64,000 nt of DNA. Origin: Planotetraspora thailandica (GTDB taxonomy: Bacteria; Actinomycetota; Actinomycetes; Streptosporangiales; Streptosporangiaceae). Both the position numbers and the translations under genes were made by a program. The stretch covers positions 159,228-223,227 of the forward strand of contig NZ_BOOR01000006.1 of NCBI RefSeq assembly GCF_016863335.1, read 5' to 3'. The first letter of the stretch is position 1, and the number at the start of each line of letters is the position of its first letter. Below the pieces are notes generated by a model. That model saw nothing but the letters and a program-made list of their open reading frames with translations, was not told the DNA's origin and ran no database searches. Below, piece after piece: positions 40,945 to 50,416 of the stretch.

Positions 40945-43668
40945 TCACCGGTCACGCAGCGCCGCAGCGAGCTCGCGGCGTGATCCGATGCCCAGCTTGA
41001 TGAAGACCTTGCGCAAATGCCACTCGACCGTTCGCGGGCTGAGGAACAGCACAGCGCCGATCTCGGGATTGGTCCGGCCTGACAGGGCCAGGCGGGCGAT
41101 CTGCGCCTCCTGCGAGGTGAGCTCCTCGCGCGCTCCCGGGGCGCGTTTGCGGACGGTCTCGCCGGTGGCGACCAGCTCCCGGCCGGCCCGTTCGGCGAAG
41201 CCCTCCGCGCCCATGGTGGTGAACGCGTCATGGGCGGTGCGCAGCTGGACCCGGGCGTCACCACGGCGGTTCTCCCTGCGCAGCCACTCGCCGTAAAGCA
41301 GGCGCGCCCGGGCCAGTGGCAGCCCGATTCGAGTGGTGGACAGCCGCTCGACGGCCTCCCGGTAGTGCTCCTCGGCCTGCCCTGGCGGACCGGCCATGGC
41401 GTCGGCGAGGGCTTGGACGCCACGGGCCCAGTCGGTCCCGGCGGCCGCGGTCCGTTCCGCGAGACGCTCGCGCGCCTGCGAGGCGGCCGCCGGCTCGCCG
41501 CTGCGCGCCGCCGCCTCGATCAGCTCACCGAGCGTCCAGTTGAACACGGCGAGGTCCTCGTATTCGGCGGCCTGCCGGGCGGCCTCCAGGGCTTCCGGAT
41601 AGCGGCCGAGCCCGTTGAAGAGCGCTGCCTTGGCGAAGCCGGCCAGGCCCAGCAGCCTGCCTTCACCGCGGGCGCCGGCGTCCTTGACCGTGGCCTCGAT
41701 CGACTCCACCGCCGCGAGTTCCTGGCCACGGTGGGCGGCCAGGGTGAGTGAGGCGAACGGATACGCGGCCAGGCCGGTGGCTCGTCCCAGAGCGTCGGCC
41801 TCGTCGAGCAGGTCCGACGCGTCCGCGAACCGGCCCTCGAACAGCAGCGCGCCGGCGCGGAAGACCAGCGCGGTGGGCAGCAGCGCCAGCGCCCCGGTGG
41901 CGCGGGCGAAGCCGACCGCCTCCTCGGTGAGGCGGTGCCACGTCTCGTCCTGCCACACCTCGTGCGCGACAGGTCCGGCCAGCCACAGCAGGCCCGGGTC
42001 CTCGTTCGTGGTGAGGGCGTCCAGCGCCCGGCGCAGAAGCGGCGCGGCCGGCGCGTACCCGTCCAAGCTCCACGCCGTGAGACCGGCCAGCAGGAGACCG
42101 GCCGGGTCCTCTCCGGCTGGGACGGCTCGGGCGGCCTCGGCCGCCCGGCGCAGGTCGTCTCCGCCCAGCCGGCCGGCGTGTACGGCCGCGCCCAACGCGG
42201 AGAGATACGTTTCCCGGGCTGCGGCGGGGTCCAGCGTCTCAAGCCGGCGAGCGGCCGCGAGCAGCGGCGGGCCGGCCGTCCGGCCGGGGTTGAGCGCGAA
42301 GGCGACCTGGGCACGAAGGCGCTCCGCGCTCGCCTGCTGCAGCAGGTCGAGCGGGCCCAGTTCGGCGGCGGCCAGCAGTTCCGGCACCAGGGCGGGGGCG
42401 CCGGCGGTGAACCGGGCGTGCGCGGCGGCCAGAGCCAGCGTCGCCCGTCGTTCCGGGTCCGCGGTCAGCTCGGTGGCGCGCTCGAGGAAGGACGCCGCCG
42501 CGGCTCGGCCTCCGCGAGCCATTGCCCGGTCGGCCGAGCGTTCCAGTTCGCCTGCGACCTCCTCGTCCGGTCCCACCGCGGCGTGCGCCCGGTGCCAGGC
42601 GCGCCGGTCGGGGTCCTGCTGCGGGTCGGTCACCTCGGCGAGCGCGCGATGCACCTCGCGTAACTCCGCCACCTCGGCCGACCGCCACGCGGCCGAGCGC
42701 ACCAGCGGGTGCCGGAACCGGACCCGGGTGCCGAGCTCGACCAGTCCGGCGGCCTCTGCGGGCACGACGACGTCCGGCCCGATGCCCAGCCGCTCGAGCG
42801 CGCGCCACAGCAGGGTCACGTCGCCGACCGGCTCGACGGCGGCGGTGAGCAGCAGGCGGCGTGTGTCCGCTGGCAGCGCCGCGATGCGTCGCTGGAAGCC
42901 CTCCTCGACGCGGCTCACCAGAGGCGTCGCGCTCCGCGCGCCGAACCCGAAGGCCAGCTCCGCCGGCGTGAGACCCCGGGGGAGTTCGAGCAGGGCGAGC
43001 GGGTTGCCGCGCGTCTCGGCGACGATCCGATCGCGTACGCGCGCATCGACCGGGCCGGTGAGCACCGAGTCCAGCAGCGCCCGCGCGTCCGCGTCGGGCA
43101 GCCCGTCGACGCGCAGCTCCGGCAGGCCGTTGAGCACCTGCTCATCTCCCGGGCTGCGTGAGGCGAACACCAGTGCGACCGATTCGGCGTCCAGCCGGCG
43201 GGCCACGAAGGTGAGGATCACCTCGGACATCCGGTCGATCCACTGCACGTCGTCCACCACGCAGACCAGCGGCTGGTCCGACCCGGCCTCGGCGAACAGG
43301 CCGAGCACGGCCAGCCCGATGAGCAGACCGTCCGGCGGGTCGCCGGGGGTCAGCCCGAAGGCGGTGGCGAGCGCGGCCCGCTGCGGCTCGGGCAACCGGT
43401 CGAGCCGGTCGATCAGCGGCGCGCAGAGCTGCTGCAGCGCCGCGTACGCGATCTCAGACTCCGGCTCGACCCCCGCCGTGCGGGTCACTCGGCCGTCCAG
43501 CGCATGCTCGATCAGATAGTCGAGCAGAGCGGTCTTGCCGACACCCGGCTCACCACGCAGAACCAGCACGCGGCTCCGGCCGTCGCGGACGTCGCGCAGC
43601 AGGCGGTCGATCGTTCCCCGCTCGCGCTGCCGGCCGAGCAACTCGGCACCCTGGGTATTACTCAGCAC
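40945..43668 (-). CDS. Large ATP-binding LuxR-family (LAL) transcriptional regulator
   Basis: 907 aa from the GTG at 43668, preceded by GGGAGGG; the frame is open far upstream but that part overlaps the esterase promoter. The AAA-type ATPase has Walker A LRGEPGVGKTALLDYL near residue 37 and Walker B LVCVVDDVQWIDR. A long TPR-like helical middle follows (about 330-820). The C-terminal LuxR HTH contains ELTSQEAQIARLALSGRTNP and LFLSPRTVEWHLRKVFIKLG. Regulators of this size bind an inducer or ATP before activating nearby genes. Repeated palindromes before both flanking genes are the likely targets. Confidence 0.9.
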   Translation of the reverse strand: MLSNTQGAELLGRQRERGTIDRLLRDVRDGRSRVLVLRGEPGVGKTALLDYLIEHALDGRVTRTAGVEPESEIAYAALQQLCAPLIDRLDRLPEPQRAALATAFGLTPGDPPDGLLIGLAVLGLFAEAGSDQPLVCVVDDVQWIDRMSEVILTFVARRLDAESVALVFASRSPGDEQVLNGLPELRVDGLPDADARALLDSVLTGPVDARVRDRIVAETRGNPLALLELPRGLTPAELAFGFGARSATPLVSRVEEGFQRRIAALPADTRRLLLTAAVEPVGDVTLLWRALERLGIGPDVVVPAEAAGLVELGTRVRFRHPLVRSAAWRSAEVAELREVHRALAEVTDPQQDPDRRAWHRAHAAVGPDEEVAGELERSADRAMARGGRAAAASFLERATELTADPERRATLALAAAHARFTAGAPALVPELLAAAELGPLDLLQQASAERLRAQVAFALNPGRTAGPPLLAAARRLETLDPAAARETYLSALGAAVHAGRLGGDDLRRAAEAARAVPAGEDPAGLLLAGLTAWSLDGYAPAAPLLRRALDALTTNEDPGLLWLAGPVAHEVWQDETWHRLTEEAVGFARATGALALLPTALVFRAGALLFEGRFADASDLLDEADALGRATGLAAYPFASLTLAAHRGQELAAVESIEATVKDAGARGEGRLLGLAGFAKAALFNGLGRYPEALEAARQAAEYEDLAVFNWTLGELIEAAARSGEPAAASQARERLAERTAAAGTDWARGVQALADAMAGPPGQAEEHYREAVERLSTTRIGLPLARARLLYGEWLRRENRRGDARVQLRTAHDAFTTMGAEGFAERAGRELVATGETVRKRAPGAREELTSQEAQIARLALSGRTNPEIGAVLFLSPRTVEWHLRKVFIKLGIGSRRELAAALRDR

Positions 43669-43912
43669 CTCACCCTCCCCCGCCACGACGGTACATCCAG
43701 CCGGATCGCCCCTGCCGTGAACAAGTGACGGCGGCTCACCAACAGAATTCGCGCACCGGAAGTCAGCCAGGCCGCCATGGTCGCCGCTCGACCGAAGTCT
43801 GTCAGACCGCTTCTGGCGAGCCGACGGCACGTCGAGGTCGTCCAGCCGCGGTTGCGGACCCGGCTCACTTTCGTACGGCACCAGGGCGGACCAGGGACAC
43901 CGAAGACCAGCG

Positions 43913-43932
43913 CCCAGGGTGTCTCCCTGGGG
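43913..43932 (+). promoter_or_regulatory. Palindromic operator candidate, copy 2 (esterase gene)
   Basis: CCCAGGGTGTCTCCCTGGGG followed by CGACG, 34 bp before the esterase start and inside the divergent region shared with the LuxR-type gene. It matches copy 1 at 19 of 20 positions in the same orientation relative to its gene. Confidence 0.62.
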
Positions 43933-43966
43933 CGACGCCGGTGTCCGCCCAGTGATAGTGACCGGC

Positions 43967-45571
43967 ATGAAACGTCTGATCATGCTGATGGCGGCGATAG
44001 TGCCGCTGTCGGCGGCACTGGTGACGACAGCCGCCGACGCCGCCACTCACCACCGCGGCGACGACGACGCAACGGTGTGCTCCACGCTTCCCGTCTCCGC
44101 GCCGTCCGGCGCCAAGGTCGAGTCGGTGACGGCGGCGGCGCACGCCGGGGGAACGGTCACGTTTCCCGACGCGCCTCCGCTGCCCACGCCCGCGCCGATC
44201 ACCGATGTCCCGGCCTGGTGCGACATCACGGTCACATTGACCCACCCCGGGGCGAACGATCACGTCAACGTCAAGATCTCGCTGCCCCAGGACCCGCACA
44301 ACTGGACCGGACGGTTCCAGGCCACCGGCGGCAGCGCCTACCTCGCCGGTGACTTCGGCGCCCCGCTCGTCGCCGCGGTGAAGAACGGCTATGTGGCCGC
44401 GGCCACCGACGCCGGCGTCGGCACAAACCCGATCGACGTCAGCGGCTGGGCGCTTACGCCGGACGGAAACGTCGACACCCCACTGCTCGAGAACTTCGCC
44501 TCCCGCTCGCTGCACGAGATGGCCGTCGTCGGCAAGGACGTGGCGAAGAAGTTCTACGGCAAGGCGGTGCGCTACGCGTACTGGAACGGCTGCTCGACCG
44601 GCGGCCGGCAGGGCTATGAGGAGGCGCAGGCCTACCCGGACGACTTCCAGGGCATCCTGGCGAAGGCGCCGGCGATCAACTGGGACCGGTTCGCGGTCGC
44701 CACGCTCTGGTCGCAGGTGGTCTTCAACGAGGAGAAGACCTACCCGACCCAGTGCGAACTCGAGGCGTTCAACACCGCCGCGATCAAGGCCTGTGACACC
44801 CTCGACGGGGTCAAGGACGGCATCATCGACAACCCGCAGGACTGCCACTGGGACGCCCGCCGGCTGATCGGCGCCCACGTCCTCTGTGACGGCAAGACCA
44901 TCACCATCACCCCCGAGGTGGCGGACGTCGTCCGCAAGATCTGGGCCGGTCCCGTCTCCGCCACCGGCAAGAAGCTCTGGTACGGCCCCAACAAGGGCGC
45001 CGGCTTCAGCTGGCTCGCCCAGGTCGGCGCGCCGTTCTTCGTCGCCGACAGCTGGGTCAGGTACTTCGTGAAGCAGGACCCGGCGTTCGACACCACAAAG
45101 GTGACCTACCAGCAGTTCGCGAAGATCTTCCGGCAGTCCCAGCTGGACTACAACAGCGTCATCGGCAGCGACGACCCAGACCTGTCGGCGTTCGCCAAGG
45201 CCGGCGGCAAGCTGCTCAGCTGGCACGGCCAGGCCGACGAGCTGGTGCCCACCGCGGGTACGGTCGACTACCGCGAGCGGGTCAACCGCGTGCTGGGCGG
45301 CGACAAGCGGGTGGACGACTTCTACCGCCTGTTCCTGCTGCCGGGCGTGACCCACTGCGGCGGCGGCACCGGCCCGCAGCCGACCGACGACCTGGGTGCG
45401 CTGGTGAAGTGGGTGGAGAAGGGGCAGGCCCCGGCCACCCTCGCCGCTTCGATCACCGACGCGAACGGCAAGACCACTACTCGCGACATCTGCGCGTACC
45501 CGCAGGCGACCCGGTACACCGGGCACGGCGACCCCGCGTTGGCGTCCAGCTACCGCTGCACCACCGCCTGA
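43967..45571 (+). CDS. Secreted tannase/feruloyl esterase family protein
   Basis: 534 aa. The ATG at 43967 starts a signal peptide (MKRLIMLMAAIVPLSAALVT ending ADA). The tannase fold is marked by ATGGSAYLAGDFGAPLV, the nucleophile motif YWNGCSTGGRQGYEEAQAYP (Ser near residue 208), LSWHGQADELVPTAGTVDYR with the catalytic Asp, and PGVTHCGGGTGPQP with the His. Cysteines beside Ser and His probably form the disulfide typical of the family. It likely hydrolyses aromatic carboxylic esters of plant material outside the cell. It is divergent from the LAL regulator with copy 2 of the palindrome upstream. Confidence 0.9.
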   Translation: MKRLIMLMAAIVPLSAALVTTAADAATHHRGDDDATVCSTLPVSAPSGAKVESVTAAAHAGGTVTFPDAPPLPTPAPITDVPAWCDITVTLTHPGANDHVNVKISLPQDPHNWTGRFQATGGSAYLAGDFGAPLVAAVKNGYVAAATDAGVGTNPIDVSGWALTPDGNVDTPLLENFASRSLHEMAVVGKDVAKKFYGKAVRYAYWNGCSTGGRQGYEEAQAYPDDFQGILAKAPAINWDRFAVATLWSQVVFNEEKTYPTQCELEAFNTAAIKACDTLDGVKDGIIDNPQDCHWDARRLIGAHVLCDGKTITITPEVADVVRKIWAGPVSATGKKLWYGPNKGAGFSWLAQVGAPFFVADSWVRYFVKQDPAFDTTKVTYQQFAKIFRQSQLDYNSVIGSDDPDLSAFAKAGGKLLSWHGQADELVPTAGTVDYRERVNRVLGGDKRVDDFYRLFLLPGVTHCGGGTGPQPTDDLGALVKWVEKGQAPATLAASITDANGKTTTRDICAYPQATRYTGHGDPALASSYRCTTA

Positions 45572-45732
45572 CCCCACCCGAAACATCGCGGCGGTCCCTG
45601 GCATCCCTCGCCCGGGGCCGCCGCCCCTATTTACGCGCGAAGCCTCGTTCTTCTCACGCGGCCCCGCGCGACGACCCGTGGCAGCCTTCGCGGCATGTGA
45701 CGAGCTTGCCCTGGCCCGTCGAGCCAGGGCTT

Positions 45733-45753
45733 CAGCCAGTGTCTTCCCTGGGG
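45733..45753 (+). promoter_or_regulatory. Degenerate third copy of the LAL-locus operator motif
   Basis: GTGTCTTCCCTGGGGTCGACG matches copy 2 (GTGTCTCCCTGGGGCGACG) except for two single-base insertions. The left arm CCAGGG lies ten bases further upstream (45724-45729). It is 67 bp before the DUF308 gene. The match is weaker than between copies 1 and 2. Confidence 0.4.
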
Positions 45754-45820
45754 TCGACGGGGGTCACGGCCGAGAAGAGTCATCCAGGTACCCGAGCCTG
45801 GAAAGAAAGCTGGCACTCTC

Positions 45821-46363
45821 ATGTCCGTCCTGATGCGCATCTACCTCATCCGCGGCCTCGTCGCGATCGCCTGGGCCGTGGGCTTCTCGGCCGTGCACGA
45901 CTCGCTCTCCGCCGCGTCGGTCGTCCTGCTCGTCGTGTATCCGCTGATCGATGTGGTGGCCTCACTGCTCGACACTCGGGAAAACCCCGACACTGCGGGC
46001 CGGACGCTCCAGGTGTTCAGCACCGCGCTCAGTGCCCTGGCGGCCGTCGGCCTGGGCGTCGCGGCCATCAGCGGCGCCGCGGCGGTGCTGTTCGCATTCG
46101 GCGTCTGGGCCATCGTCTCCGGTGCGGCGCAGCTCACGGTCGCCGTGCTGCGCCGCGGCCCCGAACTGGGCCGGCAGTGGCCGATGCTGATCGCGGGCGC
46201 GCTGTCGGTGATCGCGGGTGCGACATACCTCGTCATGGCGGTGGGCGAGCACCCGAACCTCAACTCGCTGATCACCTACACGACCGCGGGCGGCACGTTC
46301 TTCGTCCTCCAGGCCGCGGCGCTCGCCTGGCGGCAACGCCGGATGCGCGACGTCCCGGCCTGA
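45821..46363 (+). CDS. HdeD/DUF308 family integral membrane protein
   Basis: 180 aa with six hydrophobic helices arranged as three hairpins (IYLIRGLVAIAWAVGFSAV; VVLLVVYPLIDVVASLL; FGVWAIVSGAAQLTVAVL), the DUF308/HdeD pattern. Short loops have GLN/RRGPELGRQWPML. Family members are linked to acid or envelope stress in enterobacteria; the role in actinomycetes is unknown. Upstream lies a degenerate copy of the palindrome found near the LAL regulator. Confidence 0.82.
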   Translation: MSVLMRIYLIRGLVAIAWAVGFSAVHDSLSAASVVLLVVYPLIDVVASLLDTRENPDTAGRTLQVFSTALSALAAVGLGVAAISGAAAVLFAFGVWAIVSGAAQLTVAVLRRGPELGRQWPMLIAGALSVIAGATYLVMAVGEHPNLNSLITYTTAGGTFFVLQAAALAWRQRRMRDVPA

Positions 46364-46451
46364 CCTGCCAATCGGTGCCGCGTGATCGGGCGGCTTGACT
46401 CGCAGTGGTACGCGCAGTCAAATCCGACGTAACAGCGGATATAGTCCACTT

Positions 46452-47306
46452 ATGGTCAGGCACGGGTTGCTCGGCGAGTTTCTTCGCGCCCGGCGCGCCG
46501 TCACCACTCCTGCCCAGGTCGGGCTTGTGGACGTGGGGCCCCGCCGGACGCCAGGCCTGCGACGGGAAGAGGTCGCGGTGCTGGCCGGTGTCAGCACCGA
46601 CTACTACATCCGTCTGGAGCAGGGACGCGAACGCCACCCATCCGATCAGGTGATCGGCGCCCTGGCGGGTGCGTTCGCCCTCGGCGCGGACGCCACGGCG
46701 TACCTTTACGCGTTGGCGCACACGGACGCGCGAGCCGACCACGGGCCGCGCACTCCGGCCGACGCCATGGCACAGGTCAGTCCGCCCCTGCTCCGGCTGA
46801 TGCACGCCTGGCACGGTACGCCGGCCTTCGTGATGAACCGGCGCATGGAAGTGCTGGCCATCAACTCGCCGGCCGTGGCCTTCTACAGACAAGGGCTGCA
46901 CGTGGATCTAGAGGCGGGTGACAACATGCTGCGCACGATCTTCCTCAATCCCGCCGCGCAGGAGTTCTACCGCGACTGGGAGCCCACGGTGCACGGAAGA
47001 GTCGCCCACCTTCGTGCCACCGTCGGCACGGACCTCGACGACCCCCGCCTGACCGAGCTGGTGGAGGAACTGTGCGACGAGAGCGGTGAGTTCCGCCGCG
47101 TGTGGGCCCGGTACGACGTACAGGCCGAAAGCAGCCACACCAGAAGCTTCCGCCACGACCTGGTCGGGGAGCTGACGGTCGACTGCGACCTGTTCTCCGC
47201 CGTCGGCGCGCCCGATCAGCAACTGGTCACCGTTCAGGCGGCCCCCGAAAGCCACTCCGCGGAGGCGCTGAACGAGCTCTGCCGGGGTGCTTGCGCCGGG
47301 AAATGA
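46452..47306 (+). CDS. XRE-family regulator with MmyB-like ligand-binding domain
   Basis: 284 aa. ATG at 46452 (MVRHGLLGEFLRARRAVTTP) is chosen because it matches its paralogue; an in-frame ATG at 46395 exists. The helix-turn-helix region is RTPGLRREEVAVLAGVSTDY followed by YIRLEQGRERHPSDQVI. Residues about 105-284 match the MmyB/MLTR-type PAS-like domain (AFVMNRRMEVLAINSPAVAF, then LNPAAQEFYRDWEPTV). It is probably a repressor of an adjacent operon. It is tail-to-tail with a second copy of the family at 47404-48228. Confidence 0.9.
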   Translation: MVRHGLLGEFLRARRAVTTPAQVGLVDVGPRRTPGLRREEVAVLAGVSTDYYIRLEQGRERHPSDQVIGALAGAFALGADATAYLYALAHTDARADHGPRTPADAMAQVSPPLLRLMHAWHGTPAFVMNRRMEVLAINSPAVAFYRQGLHVDLEAGDNMLRTIFLNPAAQEFYRDWEPTVHGRVAHLRATVGTDLDDPRLTELVEELCDESGEFRRVWARYDVQAESSHTRSFRHDLVGELTVDCDLFSAVGAPDQQLVTVQAAPESHSAEALNELCRGACAGK

Positions 47307-47403
47307 GCGCGGCGTCTCTGTGGCCTGCTGGGCCGGCATTCGCCGTCGTCTCGGGCACCTAGGACGGCGGCGTGGTCACAGAGTTCGGGCCCATGCCACG
47401 CCG

Positions 47404-48228
47404 TCATCCGGCCGCAGCGGCGAGCCGGCCCAGTTCGGCCAGCGCGTGCGCGGACGGGCTGCCGGGTTCCGCCTGACCGATGACGAGAAATTGACCGCGG
47501 GCGCTGGTAAGGCGGAACGTCTCAAAGAGAAGGGTCATTTCACCGACTTCACCGTGGCGATATCGGATGAACACCTGGGTCCTGGTCTGTACATCGTGGC
47601 GAGCCCACATCCGGCGAAATTCGTCGCTTTCACGCGCGAGTTCCTCGACCAATTCGAGCACGAACGGGTCGTCGGAGCCGGTCCCTGCCGCGGCGCGCAG
47701 GTGGGCTACAAGGCGGGAGACCTCCTGCTCCCAGTCCATGTAAAACTCGCGTGCCGCCGGATGGAGGAAGAACATCCGCGGCAGGTTGTCGTTGTCCTCC
47801 AGTCCTTCGTAGTGAGCTCGTGCCAGCGGATTCTTGGCCAAGAAGTCCAACCGGCGATTCAACACGAAAGCCAGCACGTGGTCGCAGCCGTCAATGAATC
47901 GCAGCATGTTCGGAGAGACGCGGCCGCCCCGGCCAACCGCCTCAGACGTCCGGGGCCGGGCGAGTTCGTGGAGGTGCTCGCCGGCCTCGGGGTCAAGTCG
48001 GAGAACTCTCGCCAGGGCGTCGAGCACCTGGTCTGACGGACGGCGTTCCCGCCCCTGCTCAAGCCGGGTGTAGTAGTCGATGCTGATCCCGGCCAGTACG
48101 GCTACCTCATCGCGCCGCAATCCCGGCGTTCGGCGACGGTCACCGACGTGCGCAAGATTCACATGCTCAGGGGTTGTGAGCTGGCGTCGAGCGCGGAGGA
48201 ACTCACCAAGCGGATTTCCTTCATCCAT
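47404..48228 (-). CDS. XRE-family regulator with MmyB-like ligand-binding domain (paralogue)
   Basis: 274 aa, starting MDEGNPLGEFLRARRQLTTP. HTH region: RTPGLRRDEVAVLAGISIDY, then YTRLEQGRERRPSDQVLDAL. The ligand domain has AFVLNRRLDFLAKNPLARAH and LHPAAREFYMDWEQEVSRL. It is clearly homologous to the gene at 46452, which points at it across a 97-bp gap, but differs enough to be an old duplication. The promoter region contains TTGTCAA directly before the ATG. Target genes are not evident. Confidence 0.9.
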   Translation of the reverse strand: MDEGNPLGEFLRARRQLTTPEHVNLAHVGDRRRTPGLRRDEVAVLAGISIDYYTRLEQGRERRPSDQVLDALARVLRLDPEAGEHLHELARPRTSEAVGRGGRVSPNMLRFIDGCDHVLAFVLNRRLDFLAKNPLARAHYEGLEDNDNLPRMFFLHPAAREFYMDWEQEVSRLVAHLRAAAGTGSDDPFVLELVEELARESDEFRRMWARHDVQTRTQVFIRYRHGEVGEMTLLFETFRLTSARGQFLVIGQAEPGSPSAHALAELGRLAAAAG

Positions 48229-48357
48229 GTTGACAAAATACGCAGAGCATCGTCAGGAATCCTGGGTGCGATATGCCTAGGCTATTTTTGCTTTTTCTCG
48301 CCCGTTATTGCTCTTCTCCAGCGACCCTCCGAGATGGTCAGCCATCGCGCTGGGCCG

Positions 48358-48858
48358 TCATCGAGCCGCCCTCTCGGTATCTCCGGCTTTCCAGATCTGG
48401 CTGCGCAGGTCGGTGCCGCGGATGACCTGGACACGCCAGGGCTCCAAGCGCAGCACGTGGAGCTGGGGGTCGGTGGGGCCTCCATGCCAGAAGCGGCCCA
48501 GGTCGTATCCGGCCCCTGCGGGGCTCGTCTTGCGGTAGAGCTGCCACACATGCTGCTTGATTTCCAGCTCGTCGGCCCACCGGGCGACGGTGTCGATGCT
48601 GACGGCGTTCTGCCGTGGTGTCCAGTAGGAGAAGGTGGTGTGAGGATTGCCGGCCAGGTGCGCAGCCTTGACAGGGGTCTTATACGTGGCGAGCCAGCCG
48701 AGAGGGCGACCTGCGACGATCTCCCAGACGGGGATCAGCACGCGCGCCCGGGGGCGGCCCTTCTTGTCGACGGTGGTCATGGTGGCGTAGACGATGTCGC
48801 CGATGTAGGCATTGAACTCGTCTTGGATCGCGGCGAACGACGTCACTGCGGTGGCCAT
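48358..48858 (-). CDS. Pyridoxamine 5'-phosphate oxidase family (split-barrel) protein
   Basis: 166 aa, ATG following GGAGGGAAC. The split-barrel flavin fold is indicated by YATMTTVDKKGRPRARVLIP and ATYKTPVKAAHLAGNPHTTF, followed by WHVLRLEPWRVQV-like strands (LHVLRLEPWRVQVIRGTDL). It binds FMN or F420; the reaction is unknown. It starts 19 bp after the DHA2 exporter stop and so belongs to its operon, probably under the divergent HxlR regulator. That set suggests handling of a xenobiotic or redox-active compound. Confidence 0.82.
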   Translation of the reverse strand: MATAVTSFAAIQDEFNAYIGDIVYATMTTVDKKGRPRARVLIPVWEIVAGRPLGWLATYKTPVKAAHLAGNPHTTFSYWTPRQNAVSIDTVARWADELEIKQHVWQLYRKTSPAGAGYDLGRFWHGGPTDPQLHVLRLEPWRVQVIRGTDLRSQIWKAGDTERAAR

Positions 48859-48877
48859 CTGTTCCCTCCGATCGCGG

Positions 48878-50311
48878 TCAGGCCGAGGTCTCGGCGGGGA
48901 CGGGTTCAGCGATCCCGGGTGCCCTGTGGGTGCGCAGGCCGAACGCGGTGACGGCCGCGCCGAGGACTCCGGCGACGATCGGGACGATGAGCGCGGTCCT
49001 GAGCGCGTCCAGCCCCGCCTCCGGTGAGACGCCGCCACCGAGCGCCGCGACGTTGACGGCGGTCACCGCCGACAGGCCGAGGGCGGTGCCGAACTGCATG
49101 GCGGTGTACAGCAGGCCGCCGGCCAGGCCGTGCTCATGTTCGTCGATGCCGTCGGTGGCGGCCATGGTCAGCGGGCCGTAGGCCAGCGAGAAGGCCAGAC
49201 CCAGCAGGAACATGGTCGGCAGCATGGTGAGGTAGGCCCAGTCCAGCCCGACGGGCAGGAACAGCACGTAAGCCAGCGCCGCCAGGAGCAGCCCGCCGAA
49301 CAGCACCCGGACGTTGCCGAATCGGTTCACCAGCCGTGGCGTAAGGGTCGGGGCGAGAACCGTGTCGATTCCGATCACCAGCATGGCCAGACCCGTCTGC
49401 AGCGTGTTCCAGCCGCGCAGCTCCTGCAAGTACAAGGTGACCAGGAACTGGAAGCCGGCGAAGGAGCCGATGAACAGCAGCGCTCCCAGATTGGCTCGCA
49501 CAAGGGGCCCTGAGCGCAGGATGCCCAGCCGTACCAGTGGGTTGGCCGACCGCCGCTCGACCACAATGAAGACGGCCAGCGATGCCAGCCCCGCGGCGAA
49601 CGCACCCGCCGTGCCACCCCAGCCGTCGCCGGGATGCTCCAAGCGGACCACTCCGTACACCAGCAGCAGCATCGCGCCGGTGACGCAGAACGCACCGGCC
49701 AGGTCGAAGCCTCCCACCGGGCGCTCCGGAGCAGCCGGATCCTTGATGAGGGGGATGGCGGCCAGCAGGATCACCGCGGACAGGATGACCGGGGCGAAGA
49801 ACACCCACCGCCAGCCGAACGTGGCCAGCAGACCACCGGCAACCAGGCCGAGCGAGAAGCCGCCCGCAGCCGTTCCGGCGTAGACCCCCAACGCCTTGGC
49901 GCGCTGCGGGCCTTCGGGAAAGTTGCCGGTGACGAGGGACAGCCCGGCGGGGGCCATGAACGCGGCGGCTACTCCGGTGACGAACCGGGCGACCAGCAAC
50001 ATCCAGCCCTCGGTGGCGAACCCACCCAGGCCGGAGAAGATCAGGAAGACGGTCAGCCAGAACAGGAACATCCGGCGGCGGCCCAGCAGGTCGGCGGCAC
50101 GTCCGCCCAGCAACATGAACCCGCCGTAGCCGAGCACATAAGCGCTGACCACGCCGCTGAGCATCCCAGTGGACAGGCCCAGGTCCGCCCGGATCGACGG
50201 CAATGCCACATTCAGCATCGCCACGTCGATCCCCTCCAGGAAGATCGCTCCGCACAACACGAACAACACGCTCCAGGCACGCCCGTCCATGCGGCCGCTT
50301 GATGTGGGCAT
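48878..50311 (-). CDS. MFS transporter, DHA2 (14-TM) drug-exporter family
   Basis: 477 aa with about 14 membrane helices. The family motif C is near ALGVYAGTAAGGFSLGLVAG. Motif A is GGRAADLLGRRRMFLFW, and the N-terminus has FLEGIDVAMLNVALPSIRAD, the DHA2 pattern (D-x-x-x-(V/L)-N-V-A-L-P). It probably uses proton motive force to export drugs or metabolites. It is divergent from an HxlR regulator (105 bp) and followed by a split-barrel flavoprotein gene. Confidence 0.92.
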   Translation of the reverse strand: MPTSSGRMDGRAWSVLFVLCGAIFLEGIDVAMLNVALPSIRADLGLSTGMLSGVVSAYVLGYGGFMLLGGRAADLLGRRRMFLFWLTVFLIFSGLGGFATEGWMLLVARFVTGVAAAFMAPAGLSLVTGNFPEGPQRAKALGVYAGTAAGGFSLGLVAGGLLATFGWRWVFFAPVILSAVILLAAIPLIKDPAAPERPVGGFDLAGAFCVTGAMLLLVYGVVRLEHPGDGWGGTAGAFAAGLASLAVFIVVERRSANPLVRLGILRSGPLVRANLGALLFIGSFAGFQFLVTLYLQELRGWNTLQTGLAMLVIGIDTVLAPTLTPRLVNRFGNVRVLFGGLLLAALAYVLFLPVGLDWAYLTMLPTMFLLGLAFSLAYGPLTMAATDGIDEHEHGLAGGLLYTAMQFGTALGLSAVTAVNVAALGGGVSPEAGLDALRTALIVPIVAGVLGAAVTAFGLRTHRAPGIAEPVPAETSA

Positions 50312-50416
50312 GGGTCGGTTCCTCTCGAAAAAGACGGGAAGGGCGGAAACCGGCCATGGTTCTCTGAATGACTGCCGGTTCTCTCTTGTAACCAGCAGAA
50401 TCCTCGGACACCATCG

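Noticed and set aside
43669..44046. N-terminal extension of the LuxR-type regulator
   Set aside because: The frame is open but overlaps the esterase gene start and its palindrome. A GTG with a good ribosome-binding site at 43668 precedes the conserved domain.
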